NCBI GenBank assembly: GCA_001898225.1
Contig: MKTJ01000036.1
Span: 62,001 to 126,000 of the forward strand
Direction: 5' to 3'
Source of the DNA: Chloroflexi bacterium 54-19
GTDB taxonomy: Bacteria; Chloroflexota; Chloroflexia; Chloroheliales; Chloroheliaceae
DNA: 64,000 nucleotides
Below, piece by piece: positions 1 to 9,716 of this stretch (within the stretch, counting starts at the first letter, position 1; the number at the start of each line of letters is the position of its first letter). A model generated the notes under the pieces. The model was not told the DNA's origin. It worked only from the letters and a program-made list of their open reading frames with translations, and made no database searches. Made by a program: the position numbers and the translations under genes.

Positions 1-777
<777 letters not shown>

Positions 778-791
778 ATTTATTATCTCCA

Positions 792-827
792 AATAAAACC
801 GGGACCATTTGGGGCCCCGGTTTTATT
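792..827 (+). terminator. Rho-independent terminator after atpD
   Basis: A 12-bp perfect stem (AATAAAACCGGG paired with CCCGGTTTTATT) lies 15 bases after the atpD stop. The A/T-rich outer stem supplies the U-rich 3' side. It should end the ATP synthase operon before ftsH. Confidence 0.85.
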
Positions 828-907
828 GTCCTAAAAATATCAAAAACCGGGCTGAATGATTAATTTTTGATGCATGTTTGGCAAAAACTCATTTTAGGGG
901 CTGAATT

Positions 908-938
908 TTGAAACATTTTCCCCAATTTAGAGTATACT
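908..938 (+). promoter_or_regulatory. Possible sigma70-type promoter for ftsH
   Basis: TTGAAA (908-913) and TATACT (933-938) are separated by 19 bases, slightly long for sigma70. They lie in the AT-rich gap between the atpD terminator and ftsH, which needs its own promoter. No other pair in the gap looks better, but support is weak. Confidence 0.3.
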
Positions 939-1016
939 TACTAAGAACTTTTTTTATTTAAATATAATTCTTCAAGATCGGCATGGTTAGAAGAATGAAG
1001 GTGGAGGTTATTATAT

Positions 1017-2945
1017 ATGGGTAACAGCAAATGGCTAAGAAATAGCTTTGTCTATTTAATAGTCATAATAGCCGTGCTATTACTATTTTACACAATTTTC
1101 GGTGGCGGTACCAGCAACAGTGCCCGAACCATCCCCATCAGCCAGGTTTTCCGGGATGCAGTGGCCGGACAAGTTAAAGAAATTGATATTGCCAACGATA
1201 CTAATGTCGTCCAGGTTACATATACAGACGGTACAGAACGAGTTTCCCGGCGCGAAACTTCCACAACCGATTTCACCAGTCAACTAATTAACGCGGGTTA
1301 CAACTTTAATACCGGCAACGTAGCGATTAAAGTAAACGAACCATCGCCCTTCGGCGGTATCCTTAACATTCTGACCTTGCTATTGCCGACGCTGATTTTT
1401 ATCGGCGTGCTCGTCTTTATGATGCGGCAATCGGGCGGTGGGGCCAACCAGGCCCTCAGCTTTGGCAAGAGTCGCGCTCGCAAATTCGTGGGCGATAAAA
1501 CTTCGGTCACCTTTAACGATGTGGCCGGGGTCGAAGAATCAAAACAGGAACTGGCCGAAGTGGTCGAATTCCTTAAATTTCCCGATAAGTTTGCTGCTCT
1601 CGGCGCCCGCATCCCTAAAGGTGTACTGCTGGTCGGCCCTCCCGGTACCGGTAAAACCCTGATTTCGAAAGCGGTTGCCGGGGAAGCCGGGGTGCCCTTC
1701 TTCAGCATCAGCGGTTCCGAGTTTGTTGAAATGTTTGTCGGTGTCGGGGCCAGCCGTGTCCGCGACCTGTTTACCCAGGCCAAAGCCGCCGCCCCCTGTA
1801 TCATCTTTATTGATGAAATTGACGCCGTTGGTCGCCAGCGTGGTTCCGGTCTTGGTGGTGGGCACGACGAACGCGAACAGACCCTCAACCAGATCCTGGT
1901 CGAGATGGACGGTTTCGACACAACCACGAACATCATCGTAATTGCCGCGACCAACCGTCCTGACGTATTAGACCCGGCGCTGCTCCGCCCCGGTCGTTTC
2001 GACCGCCAGGTCATCCTGGACCGCCCCGACCTCCGCGGTCGCATGGCCGTCCTGGAAGTTCACGTCAAGGGCAAACCGTTGGAAAAAGAAGTTTCGTTGG
2101 AAGTCCTGGCGAAGCAGACCCCCGGTTTCAGTGGCGCTGACCTGGCAAATATGGTCAACGAAGGAGCCATCCTGGCTGCCCGCCGCAATCGCCGGACCAT
2201 CTCTATGTCGGAGATGGAAGAAGCTATCCTGCGCGTGATTGCCGGCCCGGAGCGCAAAAGCCGCCTCATCAGCGAAAAAGAGAAGATGATTACGGCTTAT
2301 CACGAAGTCGGTCACGCTATCGTGGCGCGTATGACCCCGAACGTGGACCCGGTCCACAAAATCACGATTATCCCGCGCGGTATGGCCGGTGGTTTAACCA
2401 TGATTTTGCCCGGTGACGACAAGACCCTGGGTACCCAGGGCCAGTTCGAAGACCAGATTGCCTGGGGCCTAGGCGGTCGGGTCGCCGAGGAAATTATCTT
2501 CAACGAGATTTCCAGTGGCGCTTCCGACGACATCGAGAAGGCGACCAATATCGCCCGTACGATGGTTATGCGCTACGGTATGAGCAAGAAACTCGGCCCG
2601 ATTGCCTTTGGCAAGCAGGACGAGATGGTCTTCCTGGGTCGCCAGATTAGCGAGCAGCGCAACTACTCCGACGAGGTGGCCTACGAGATTGACAAGGAAA
2701 TCCGGGCCTTTATCGACCACGGGTACTTCCGGGCCAAGAAGATTTTGACCGACAACAAAGACAAACTTATCCAGATTGCCGAGTTGTTGATTCAGAAGGA
2801 GACCCTGGAAGGCGAAGAATTCGAGCGGATGTTTGAAGACGCCCGCCCAGTTCCCCACTCCTATACCAAGCCCATCCGGTCGCTCCGGCCTACCTATACC
2901 GAACCCGGCGAACCGGGCCAGGGAACGGCGGCCAGCATCCTGTAG
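1017..2945 (+). CDS. ftsH: ATP-dependent zinc metalloprotease FtsH (copy 1)
   Basis: This 642-residue membrane-anchored AAA+ protease degrades damaged membrane proteins and short-lived regulators. In order it has an N-terminal membrane helix (about 11-28), a short extracytoplasmic domain, a second helix (about 118-136), Walker A GPPGTGKT (207-214), Walker B IIFIDEID, and the zinc site HEVGH (429-433) with a downstream acidic ligand region near SGASDD. The start is supported by GGAGGT at 1003-1008, eight bases before ATG. The length is normal for the family. It is monocistronic between two terminators. A second, diverged ftsH lies at 23171-25216 on the other strand. Confidence 0.97.
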   Translation: MGNSKWLRNSFVYLIVIIAVLLLFYTIFGGGTSNSARTIPISQVFRDAVAGQVKEIDIANDTNVVQVTYTDGTERVSRRETSTTDFTSQLINAGYNFNTGNVAIKVNEPSPFGGILNILTLLLPTLIFIGVLVFMMRQSGGGANQALSFGKSRARKFVGDKTSVTFNDVAGVEESKQELAEVVEFLKFPDKFAALGARIPKGVLLVGPPGTGKTLISKAVAGEAGVPFFSISGSEFVEMFVGVGASRVRDLFTQAKAAAPCIIFIDEIDAVGRQRGSGLGGGHDEREQTLNQILVEMDGFDTTTNIIVIAATNRPDVLDPALLRPGRFDRQVILDRPDLRGRMAVLEVHVKGKPLEKEVSLEVLAKQTPGFSGADLANMVNEGAILAARRNRRTISMSEMEEAILRVIAGPERKSRLISEKEKMITAYHEVGHAIVARMTPNVDPVHKITIIPRGMAGGLTMILPGDDKTLGTQGQFEDQIAWGLGGRVAEEIIFNEISSGASDDIEKATNIARTMVMRYGMSKKLGPIAFGKQDEMVFLGRQISEQRNYSDEVAYEIDKEIRAFIDHGYFRAKKILTDNKDKLIQIAELLIQKETLEGEEFERMFEDARPVPHSYTKPIRSLRPTYTEPGEPGQGTAASIL

Positions 2946-2962
2946 TCTGGGTTGAAATCATT

Positions 2963-2993
2963 AAAAAGACGGCTTATAGGCCGTCTTTTTTTT
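2963..2993 (+). terminator. Rho-independent terminator after ftsH
   Basis: AAAAAGACGGC pairs with GCCGTCTTTTT around a 6-base loop, followed by a run of eight T. It lies 18 bases after the stop codon. Confidence 0.92.
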
Positions 2994-3140
2994 ACTCAAA
3001 AACTTGTAAACTAAAGGTAACCCCAATACCAAAATTTGTTTAGTTTTATAGATGCACTTTTGAAGGAATAATTATATAACTGATTTGGGGTAAAGCCCCG
3101 GTTTTAGTTTAGGGAAAGGAACACAAAAGGAGTAAAGACC

Positions 3141-4037
3141 ATGCCGAGCCCAGAGAGCTTTCAATTAAAAGAGTTTATAAAAAGCCAGTTTGCAGAATCT
3201 AACCCTGCTGAAACCATCCAACAGGTCAGGAAAAAGGTCGATGAGAGTATGCTGCTTTTACCTGTATTAGAAGGAGCGCAAATAGAACCGTTTGATGCCA
3301 AGGGGGTAACCGGGGATTGGGTTTCAATGCCTGGTGTAGCGACCAACCGGGTGCTGCTGTATCTGCACGGGGGTGGTTATGTTATGGGTTCCGCCCGCAC
3401 TCATCGCGACCTGGCCGCTCGGTTTTTTCAGGCGGCGGGAGTGAGAGTGGCGGTACCCAATTACCGCCTCGCACCGGAAAATCCTTTCCCCGCGGCCCTT
3501 GAAGATGCAACGGCAGTATACGGCTGGCTGCTTGAACAGGGGTATAAACCTGAACATATTGCTTTTTGTGGCGATTCGGCGGGTGGTAACCTGGCAGTGG
3601 TCACCTTACTGGCCCTTCGCGAAGCCGGTAAGCCTTTACCGGCGGCGGCGATTTTGCTCTCACCCTGGACCGACCTTACTTTGAGTGGGGAATCCGTCAA
3701 GACAAAGTCTGAGGTTGACCCTATGATAAAGCTTGGTGATGCTAAAGAACAGTTTGCCTACTACGTTGGCAATCACGACCCGGCCAACCCCTTGATTTCG
3801 CCTATCTTTGCCGAATTGCATGGCCTGCCGCCTTTGCTTATCCATGTTGGAAGCGATGAGGTGCTGCTTGACGACTCGGTAAGGCTGGCTGAGCAGGCCC
3901 AGGCGGCTGGTACCGAGGCCCAATTAAAGGTCTGGGACGGGATGTGGCATGTCTTCCAATCGTTAGCGAGTATGCTGCCGGAAGGCCGCGATTCTATTGA
4001 TGAGCTTGGAGCGTTTGTAAAACACCATGTTTTTTAA
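3141..4037 (+). CDS. Alpha/beta hydrolase, hormone-sensitive-lipase (family IV) esterase
   Basis: This 298-residue protein is a probable cytoplasmic carboxylesterase or lipase. The oxyanion-hole motif HGGG is at residues 76-79 and the nucleophile elbow GDSAGG at 144-149 (Ser146). The likely acid is in SDEVLLDD and the catalytic His in DGMWHVF near the C-terminus, so the triad is complete. There is no signal peptide. AAAGGAG lies at 3126-3132 before the ATG. The gene stands alone between the ftsH terminator and a J-domain gene. The family hydrolyses short-chain acyl esters; the true substrate cannot be read from sequence. Confidence 0.9.
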   Translation: MPSPESFQLKEFIKSQFAESNPAETIQQVRKKVDESMLLLPVLEGAQIEPFDAKGVTGDWVSMPGVATNRVLLYLHGGGYVMGSARTHRDLAARFFQAAGVRVAVPNYRLAPENPFPAALEDATAVYGWLLEQGYKPEHIAFCGDSAGGNLAVVTLLALREAGKPLPAAAILLSPWTDLTLSGESVKTKSEVDPMIKLGDAKEQFAYYVGNHDPANPLISPIFAELHGLPPLLIHVGSDEVLLDDSVRLAEQAQAAGTEAQLKVWDGMWHVFQSLASMLPEGRDSIDELGAFVKHHVF

Positions 4038-4149
4038 CGCACAGGGTAAACTCTAATACCGGTCTAACTGATGGCCGCGCCGCTAAGTTGACGACTGGAG
4101 TATAATTTAACCAGTAATTTTGTGCTAAAAACAATGGAAGTATTTAAGC

Positions 4150-4650
4150 ATGGCGGTCACAAACTGGCTGGTTTCGGCAAAAAACCTGACCGAATTAAAA
4201 GTTCAATATCACAACCTGGCCCGGCAGCACCATCCTGACCTGGGTGGTGATACCGAAATTATGCAGCAGATAAACGCGGAATACAGCCTGCGCGTAAAAC
4301 TCTTTAAGGCCGGTTTTAACGTGGCCGCCACACCCACCCCTGCCGAACCGACCACCCGAACTCGTAAAACCTCACCCAGGAAAACTACACATTCTGAAAA
4401 TGCGACCGAATGGGAAAAGCTTGGTATTAATCGAGACGCCTTTGAAGCTTACCAGGCGGTCTGCCAGATGCGTGAGGCCGAACGTTATCCTTTTGGCATC
4501 GTGGTAAAGATTGTCAAAGGGCAGGTCCAGGTTGGCGGTAAAGCCACTTATTTCTACCGCGACCGCCTGAAGACCCTTGGGTTTCTCTGGAACAGTTCGG
4601 CCCGCTACTGGTTTTTTGTAAAAAAGCCAGCCAAAACAAAAGCCGTTTGA
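4150..4650 (+). CDS. Small J-domain (DnaJ-like) protein
   Basis: This 166-residue protein starts with a J-domain: a helix II segment (KVQYHNLARQ) followed by the HPD motif at residues 28-30 and helix III. HPD is the site that stimulates DnaK ATPase. The Gly/Phe and zinc-finger regions of true DnaJ are absent. A Thr/Pro/Lys-rich linker leads to a C-terminal segment rich in aromatic residues (near FLWNSSARYWFF), probably a client- or partner-binding module. It could be a specialised co-chaperone; similar short J-proteins also occur in phages, but nothing around it looks viral. A TATAAT at 4101-4106 may be its -10 box. Confidence 0.78.
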   Translation: MAVTNWLVSAKNLTELKVQYHNLARQHHPDLGGDTEIMQQINAEYSLRVKLFKAGFNVAATPTPAEPTTRTRKTSPRKTTHSENATEWEKLGINRDAFEAYQAVCQMREAERYPFGIVVKIVKGQVQVGGKATYFYRDRLKTLGFLWNSSARYWFFVKKPAKTKAV

Positions 4651-4896
4651 ATTCAATTCCCTTCTTGAAAGATAAATAGCTCACTTTCACCTAGTAATTT
4701 GTAGGTTTTGTAACATAGAAAAACCTGCAATGTTATTTGTGAGGTCACGCACACCCCTATACGTAGTTCTAACAATGTCTAAAATCGCTCCTTATGACAA
4801 AATAAAGATGTTACAGATACCGGCGTCCGCAAGGACACCAATACAACTTTTAACAAATTTTTTAACAAAACAAAAGTCAAAGGAGAATTATTTACA
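4651..4896. promoter_or_regulatory. Leader region upstream of the lanthipeptide precursor
   Basis: This AT-rich gap holds a small hairpin (AGGTTTT 4703-4709 with AAAACCT 4720-4726) that may end the J-domain transcript. It also has a short GNRA-like hairpin (GGCGTCC-GCAA-GGACACC, 4822-4839, one mismatch) and AAAGGAG at 4879-4885, the ribosome site of the precursor. No consensus -35/-10 pair is obvious. Confidence 0.4.
4848..4869 (+). repeat. 10-bp tandem direct repeat upstream of the precursor gene
   Basis: TTTTAACAAA occurs at 4848-4857 and again at 4860-4869, a 12-base period, ending just before the ribosome site. It could be a regulator site or chance in AT-rich DNA. Confidence 0.35.
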
Positions 4897-5118
4897 ATGA
4901 GCAATATCGACATCGCCCGCGCCTGGAAAGACGAAGAGTATCGCAACAGCCTGACCGAAGAGCAGAAAGAGCAACTGCCTGAGAACCCGGCTGGCGAAGC
5001 TGAAATTTCCGACGAGGACCTTGGCAACATTTCCGGTGGTATGCGGTCCGAAACTGCCCAGACCCAATGTGGCGGCCAATACTGCAAAAACACTTCCGGC
5101 GCTTGCAACCCTTTCTAA
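4897..5118 (+). CDS. lanA: Type II lanthipeptide precursor (mersacidin/lichenicidin-type leader)
   Basis: This 73-residue precursor has a leader of the mersacidin/lichenicidin kind: it opens with IDIARAWKDEEYR, contains LPENPAGE, and ends SDEDLGNISGG, a double-glycine cleavage site at Gly47-Gly48. The predicted core is residues 49-73, with three cysteines (58, 63, 70) and five dehydratable residues (Ser51, Thr53, Thr56, Thr66, Ser67), enough for up to three (methyl)lanthionine rings. Thr53-Cys58 and Ser67-Cys70 have plausible spacing. AAAGGAG lies 11 bases before ATG. The LanM enzyme follows directly. Family assignment is by leader recognition; ring pattern is inference. Confidence 0.93.
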   Translation: MSNIDIARAWKDEEYRNSLTEEQKEQLPENPAGEAEISDEDLGNISGGMRSETAQTQCGGQYCKNTSGACNPF

Positions 5119-5128
5119 TTTAATTAGG

Positions 5129-5173
5129 GGTAAGGCGTTTTACTATACAATGGTAGCGCCTTACCTTATTTTT
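5129..5173 (+). terminator. Attenuator-type hairpin between precursor and LanM genes
   Basis: GGTAAGGCG (5129-5137) pairs perfectly with CGCCTTACC (5157-5165), followed by TTATTTTT. It begins 11 bases after the precursor stop. Leaky termination here would give more precursor than enzyme transcript, as is usual in lantibiotic operons. Confidence 0.75.
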
Positions 5174-5236
5174 AGCATATTAAAACTTCCCTTATTTATA
5201 TATAATTATTCAAAACTTATTTACAGGAAAAGCTTG

Positions 5237-8200
5237 ATGACGCAAACTGCTTCCCAGGACAGTAAAAATTCCAATATTGAAAATCCTGATTGGTTAAAAG
5301 CACTCCCCTTAACCGAGCGGTTAACCAATCTCCCAACCGTTATGGGTGATCCCGGCGGAAAAGCGTTGCGGCGATTTCAGAAGTGGCAGGAACAGGGGCC
5401 GTTTAACAGGGGAAATTATTTCAAACGCCGCCTTGAAAGTGACCACCTGTCCGAAGCCGAACTGCTTTTCCTGCTGGGTGAAACCCCGGCAAACCTGCAA
5501 ACCCGTATCCCTAAACAACCGGCCTGGCTAACCGACTTTTTGAAGGCTTTTAACAAGCCCGAAACCGAACTTTTAGAAACAAGCGATTTACCTCCCGCTT
5601 TGCAACCCTTTGCGCCCTTAATTAATAGCGGTCTCGAAAAACTACAAACTACCCTGGGCCACCTCGCCCTGCAAAATACCGAGTTACCCTTTGACATTAT
5701 CAATGTCAAGGGATTTTTCTTGCCCGACTTACTCCAAAAATTTACAAGCCGGTTGAACCGGGTGCTGGCCCTGGAAGTGAACGTAGCCCGGTTGGAAGGT
5801 CGTCTTAGTGGTGATACCCCCCAGGCCCGCTTTGCCAGCTTTTTAACGGGGCTGCAAGAAGATGGCGCCCTTTTAAAACTCCTGGCCGAATACCCGGTCC
5901 TGGCCCGCCAGTTAACCCTGCTAACAAATAACTGGGCCACTACAACCGGGGAATTCCTGGTTCGGCTTTCTGCGGATTGGCCCGCCATTCTTGAGAAATT
6001 TGCGCCTGAAAACCCTGGTAAGCTAACCGGGGTGAAGACCGGGAGTGGAGATAGCCACCGGGGTGGCCGGAGTGTTTTCCGGGCTGATTTCGAGAACGGT
6101 TTCAAAATTATTTACAAACCAAAATCGCTTGGCAACGAACTTCATTTCCAGGAACTTCTCGAATGGCTTAACGAGCGGGGCGCTACCCCGGCCTTCCGCA
6201 GCCTGAAAATAATTGACCTGGGCACTCACGGCTGGGAAGAATTTGTGGTTGCCGAAACCTGCACCACTGAGGAAGAAATCCGGCGCTTTTACCGGCGTCA
6301 GGGGGCTTTCCTGGCCCTGCTTTACACTCTCGACGCAACCGACCTCCACCAGGAAAACCTGATTGCCGCCGGGGAACACCCGGTCATGGTAGACCTGGAA
6401 GCGCTCTTTCATCCCAGGATGAGTACTCTCAAACCGGATTTAAACTGGAAACCCGCAATTCAACACCTGGAAAGCTCAGTGATGCGGGTCGGCCTTCTGC
6501 CGGACCGGGTATTTGTAGGCAAGGGTCAGGGGATGGACATCACCGGTCTTGGAAGCAAGCCGGGCCAGCTTTCCCCTAAACCGGTCCCCAGTTGGCAGGG
6601 TATTGGCACCGACGAGGTGCGGATGGTTCGTGAACATTTCGAAATGGCGGGGTTTGAAAACCTGCCCAGCCTGAACGGGCGGACGGTGAATATCCTGGAT
6701 TATACCGGGGAAATCAGGGAGGGTTTCGAAAACCTTTACCGGTTGGTGCTGCATAACCGGGCAGATTTCCTTGAAGGGCCGGTGGAAGCTTTCAGGCAGG
6801 ATGAAATGCGAGTAATCCTGCGTAACACCACGACCTATATCAAACTTCTCCAGGAAAGTTTCCACCCCGACCTTTTGCGAGACGCTCTCGACCGCGACCG
6901 TTTCTTCGACCATCTCTGGGCCACCACCGAAATCGAACCTTACCTTGACCGGGTCATTCCTTTCGAAAAGGCCGATTTACATGGTGAGGACATCCCGGTC
7001 TTCACGGCTAAACCGGATAGCCAGGATTTATACGACAGCCGGGGTAACGCTATTCCAAACTTCCTGGTAGAGGCGCCCTATCAGGTCGTCAGGCGGCATA
7101 TCAATCACCTTGGGGAAGGTGATCTGGCCTGGCAATTATGGTTTATAAATGCCTCCCTTGCTTCGGTAGACGGTCCTGACAAATTCACACCGGGCTTTCA
7201 ACTCCCCGATTTTGCGACCAACCAGAAACCGGTTCCGGCAGAAGAATTTTTGAAAGAAGCTTTGCGGCTGGGTGAAAGCCTGGCCGACCAGGCCCTGGTC
7301 AAAGACGGTAAAGTCAACTGGGTGGGCCTGACTTTGATAAACGAAAGCGCCTGGACCATCCAGGCGAGCGGCCTCGACCTCTATAGCGGTGTCCCTGGTA
7401 TCGCCCTTTTCCTGGCCTACCTGGGGCATTTTTCGGGTGAAACTCGCTACACCACCCTGGCTCGGCAGGCCCTTGACACAATTCGTTATGAAGTCGGAAA
7501 TCTGAAAAAGGTTGAGTTAGGGATGGGTGCATTCGAGGGTTGGGGTGGCCTCATCTACCTGTATACCCAGCTTGGCGCTCTGTGGAACGAGGCGGATCTT
7601 TACCAGGAGGCTGCCGAATTTGTCGCCCGCCTGCCCGCTCTAATTGAAAAAGACGAGGTCTATGACATCATCGCCGGGTCGGCAGGGACCATCCTGGCTT
7701 TGCTGGCTCTAAATCAAGTATATCCAAAACCTGAACTTCTCGACACGGCTGTCCTGGCGGGGAACCACCTTATAGCCAGGGCCGACCAAAAGCCGGGCGG
7801 AGTAGCCTGGCCCAGCAACCACAAAAGGGAGGTTTTCCTGACCGGGTTTTCACACGGTACCGCCGGGATAGCCTATAGCCTGCTAAAACTGGCCGAGGCT
7901 TCCGGGGAAGAAAAGTTTAAGGAAACCGCCCTGGCCGCTATCGGGTACGAACGCCATCTTTTTTCGGAGGAACATCAAAATTGGCCTGACCTGCGGGAAA
8001 ACGGCGATCCTGAATACATGGTGATGTGGTGCCACGGTGCTTCAGGTATTGCCCTTGGACGGCTGGCAGCTTTGCCCCTGGTTGACGACTCAGCCACTCG
8101 CCAGGAAATCGAGGCCGGGCTTGCCACCACCATAAAGCAAGGGTTTGGCTACACCCATTCGCTTTGCCACGGGGACCTGGGGAACCTTGAGCCATTATTA

Positions 8201-8431
8201 CAAGCTAACCAGCTATTTCCCGGTGAAAGTTATAAGGGTGCCCTAAACTCAATCAGCCGGGCGGTCCTTGATAACATCCGGGAGGAAGGGCCAAAATCAG
8301 GCATTCCCCTTGGTGTGGAAAGCCCCGGCCTGATGAGCGGCCTGGCCGGAATCGGGTACGGGCTGCTGCGCCTGGCTGCCCCTGATAAAGTCCCTGCGGT
8401 CCTACTTTTGGCCGGACCTACTTTGAAATAA
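5237..8431 (+). CDS. lanM: Type II lanthipeptide synthetase LanM (dehydratase plus cyclase)
   Basis: The product (1064 residues from ATG 5237) first phosphorylates and eliminates Ser/Thr of the precursor, then joins the dehydro residues to Cys. The N-terminal two thirds is a LanM dehydratase domain. The C-terminal third is a LanC-like cyclase with FSHGTAGI, MWCHGASGIA and SLCHGDLGN; Cys932, Cys977 and His978 are the expected zinc ligands. The open frame reaches back to 5021, but that would overlap the precursor gene; ATG 5237 follows AGGAAA and starts after the hairpin, so I prefer it. No LanT/LanP, immunity or regulator gene is adjacent. Confidence 0.94.
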   Translation: MTQTASQDSKNSNIENPDWLKALPLTERLTNLPTVMGDPGGKALRRFQKWQEQGPFNRGNYFKRRLESDHLSEAELLFLLGETPANLQTRIPKQPAWLTDFLKAFNKPETELLETSDLPPALQPFAPLINSGLEKLQTTLGHLALQNTELPFDIINVKGFFLPDLLQKFTSRLNRVLALEVNVARLEGRLSGDTPQARFASFLTGLQEDGALLKLLAEYPVLARQLTLLTNNWATTTGEFLVRLSADWPAILEKFAPENPGKLTGVKTGSGDSHRGGRSVFRADFENGFKIIYKPKSLGNELHFQELLEWLNERGATPAFRSLKIIDLGTHGWEEFVVAETCTTEEEIRRFYRRQGAFLALLYTLDATDLHQENLIAAGEHPVMVDLEALFHPRMSTLKPDLNWKPAIQHLESSVMRVGLLPDRVFVGKGQGMDITGLGSKPGQLSPKPVPSWQGIGTDEVRMVREHFEMAGFENLPSLNGRTVNILDYTGEIREGFENLYRLVLHNRADFLEGPVEAFRQDEMRVILRNTTTYIKLLQESFHPDLLRDALDRDRFFDHLWATTEIEPYLDRVIPFEKADLHGEDIPVFTAKPDSQDLYDSRGNAIPNFLVEAPYQVVRRHINHLGEGDLAWQLWFINASLASVDGPDKFTPGFQLPDFATNQKPVPAEEFLKEALRLGESLADQALVKDGKVNWVGLTLINESAWTIQASGLDLYSGVPGIALFLAYLGHFSGETRYTTLARQALDTIRYEVGNLKKVELGMGAFEGWGGLIYLYTQLGALWNEADLYQEAAEFVARLPALIEKDEVYDIIAGSAGTILALLALNQVYPKPELLDTAVLAGNHLIARADQKPGGVAWPSNHKREVFLTGFSHGTAGIAYSLLKLAEASGEEKFKETALAAIGYERHLFSEEHQNWPDLRENGDPEYMVMWCHGASGIALGRLAALPLVDDSATRQEIEAGLATTIKQGFGYTHSLCHGDLGNLEPLLQANQLFPGESYKGALNSISRAVLDNIREEGPKSGIPLGVESPGLMSGLAGIGYGLLRLAAPDKVPAVLLLAGPTLK

Positions 8432-8447
8432 ATATTTTTCCAAAATC

Positions 8448-8489
8448 AAAAGAGGCACTTCTTTACAGAATTGAAATGCCTCTTTTTTT
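8448..8489 (+). terminator. Rho-independent terminator after LanM
   Basis: AAAAGAGGCA pairs with TGCCTCTTTT, followed by more T. It begins 17 bases after the stop and closes the two-gene lanthipeptide unit. Confidence 0.85.
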
Positions 8490-8537
8490 CACCTGGTTTA
8501 AGGGATATGTACCTTGAAATGAAAGCCCCGCTTTACC

Positions 8538-9068
8538 CTACACCCTTTTGATGGTATGGATAGTTACCGGAGGTGTCAGGGTCTGGGCTTCGTGGGGCTG
8601 CACCTGAATCTGGCGGACCACGTCCATCCCGCTCGTCACCCAGCCAAACGCTGCGAAACCCTGGCCGTCCGGGTTTCGTTTGCCGCCAAAGTCAAGTTCG
8701 GGCTGGTCATTAATGCAGATAAAAAACTCCGAGGTGGCGCTATCGGGGGCGAGGCGGGCCATCGAAATGGTGCCGTCTTTGTGGGCCAGGCCCGTGATAT
8801 TGGTCGTTTCCTGCTGGATAGACGGTTTGCGCTGGTTTCCAATTTTATCAAGGCCCAACCCGCCCTGGATTACCTCGATTTTGACTTCGTTGTCAGGCTG
8901 GTTGTCCATCAAGACCGTCCGGTAAAAAATGCTGTCGTTAAAATTGCCGTCATCGACATAGCCAAGAAAATTCGCGGCGGTAATCGGGGCGGCCTTTTCG
9001 GCTATCTCGACCTCAATCGTTCCAAAATTTGTTACAATAGCTACCCTGGGGTTTGTGTAATTCTCCAC
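8538..9068 (-). CDS. Cyclophilin-type peptidyl-prolyl cis-trans isomerase
   Basis: This 176-residue protein has the cyclophilin core: TNFGTIEVEIAEKAAPITAANF near the start, FYRTV, the GLAHKDGTISMAR strand, SEFFI, and FAAFGWVTSGMDVV. It should catalyse proline isomerisation and help folding. There is no signal peptide, so it is probably cytoplasmic. The start codon is GTG at 9066-9068, preceded by GGAG at good spacing. It converges with the LanM gene. Confidence 0.92.
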   Translation of the reverse strand: MENYTNPRVAIVTNFGTIEVEIAEKAAPITAANFLGYVDDGNFNDSIFYRTVLMDNQPDNEVKIEVIQGGLGLDKIGNQRKPSIQQETTNITGLAHKDGTISMARLAPDSATSEFFICINDQPELDFGGKRNPDGQGFAAFGWVTSGMDVVRQIQVQPHEAQTLTPPVTIHTIKRV

Positions 9069-9168
9069 CTTTACTCCATCCTCTCAAACAATTTTTTACA
9101 ATTGCATCAAACGGTAAAACAGGGTTTATTATACCCACTTCCTAAAAATTTCCCTAACCACAAAGTTT

Positions 9169-9531
9169 TTATTCCTTTTCTTCAAGTTCTCTGGCAAGTA
9201 AATCCTGGTCCATAAATTCAATCAGGTTTTCCAATTGCGTATCCAAAAACTCCCCGATTTTATGCAAATTGACTTCCCAACCAGGCGGTTCACTAAAGGA
9301 GAAGATATGAAGTCCAAGCCAGATGTCCCAGGCAATACTTAGCTCACAATCGGGCCGGGCGCAATCGAGATAATAAACATCTATGCCGTCCAGAAAATTG
9401 ACCATCTCAAAACCAAACTTCTCCAGCAATAAATCCGCGATTTTCGGAAGAATTGCGGACGTGGCGTAATAAATCTCGTAGGTTTGGAGGCCCGTTGGGG
9501 TGGTTGAAAACAGACCGGCCAGCTTTTTCAC
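9169..9531 (-). CDS. Hypothetical protein, 120 residues
   Basis: I do not recognise a family. The protein is acidic and soluble, with alternating hydrophobic segments and two cysteines in DCARPDCELS, and an acidic C-terminus (ARELEEKE). It starts with GTG at 9529-9531; the ribosome site is weak. It lies upstream of the cyclophilin gene on the same strand, about 100 bases away, and is divergent from tldD. Coding is supported by a clean frame without overlap in an otherwise empty gap. Confidence 0.6.
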   Translation of the reverse strand: MKKLAGLFSTTPTGLQTYEIYYATSAILPKIADLLLEKFGFEMVNFLDGIDVYYLDCARPDCELSIAWDIWLGLHIFSFSEPPGWEVNLHKIGEFLDTQLENLIEFMDQDLLARELEEKE

Positions 9532-9716
9532 TTTCTTATCCCATCTAAACCCAGGTCAAAATTAAGGTAATTAAGGTTTATTTTATCCTAACACTTTTCC
9601 TAAATTTTTGTGGTTTGCCAAAAGGCAAAAAAAAGTGTTAATCTGCCCTCATTCAAGATTTACTCCTGACTGCTCTATTTATCGTTTTTTCACCGATTAA
9701 AGAGAAAAGGTACAAT

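Noticed and set aside
5021..5236. N-terminal extension of LanM to 5021
   Set aside because: It would overlap the precursor core in another frame and run through the attenuator hairpin; ATG 5237 has a ribosome site.
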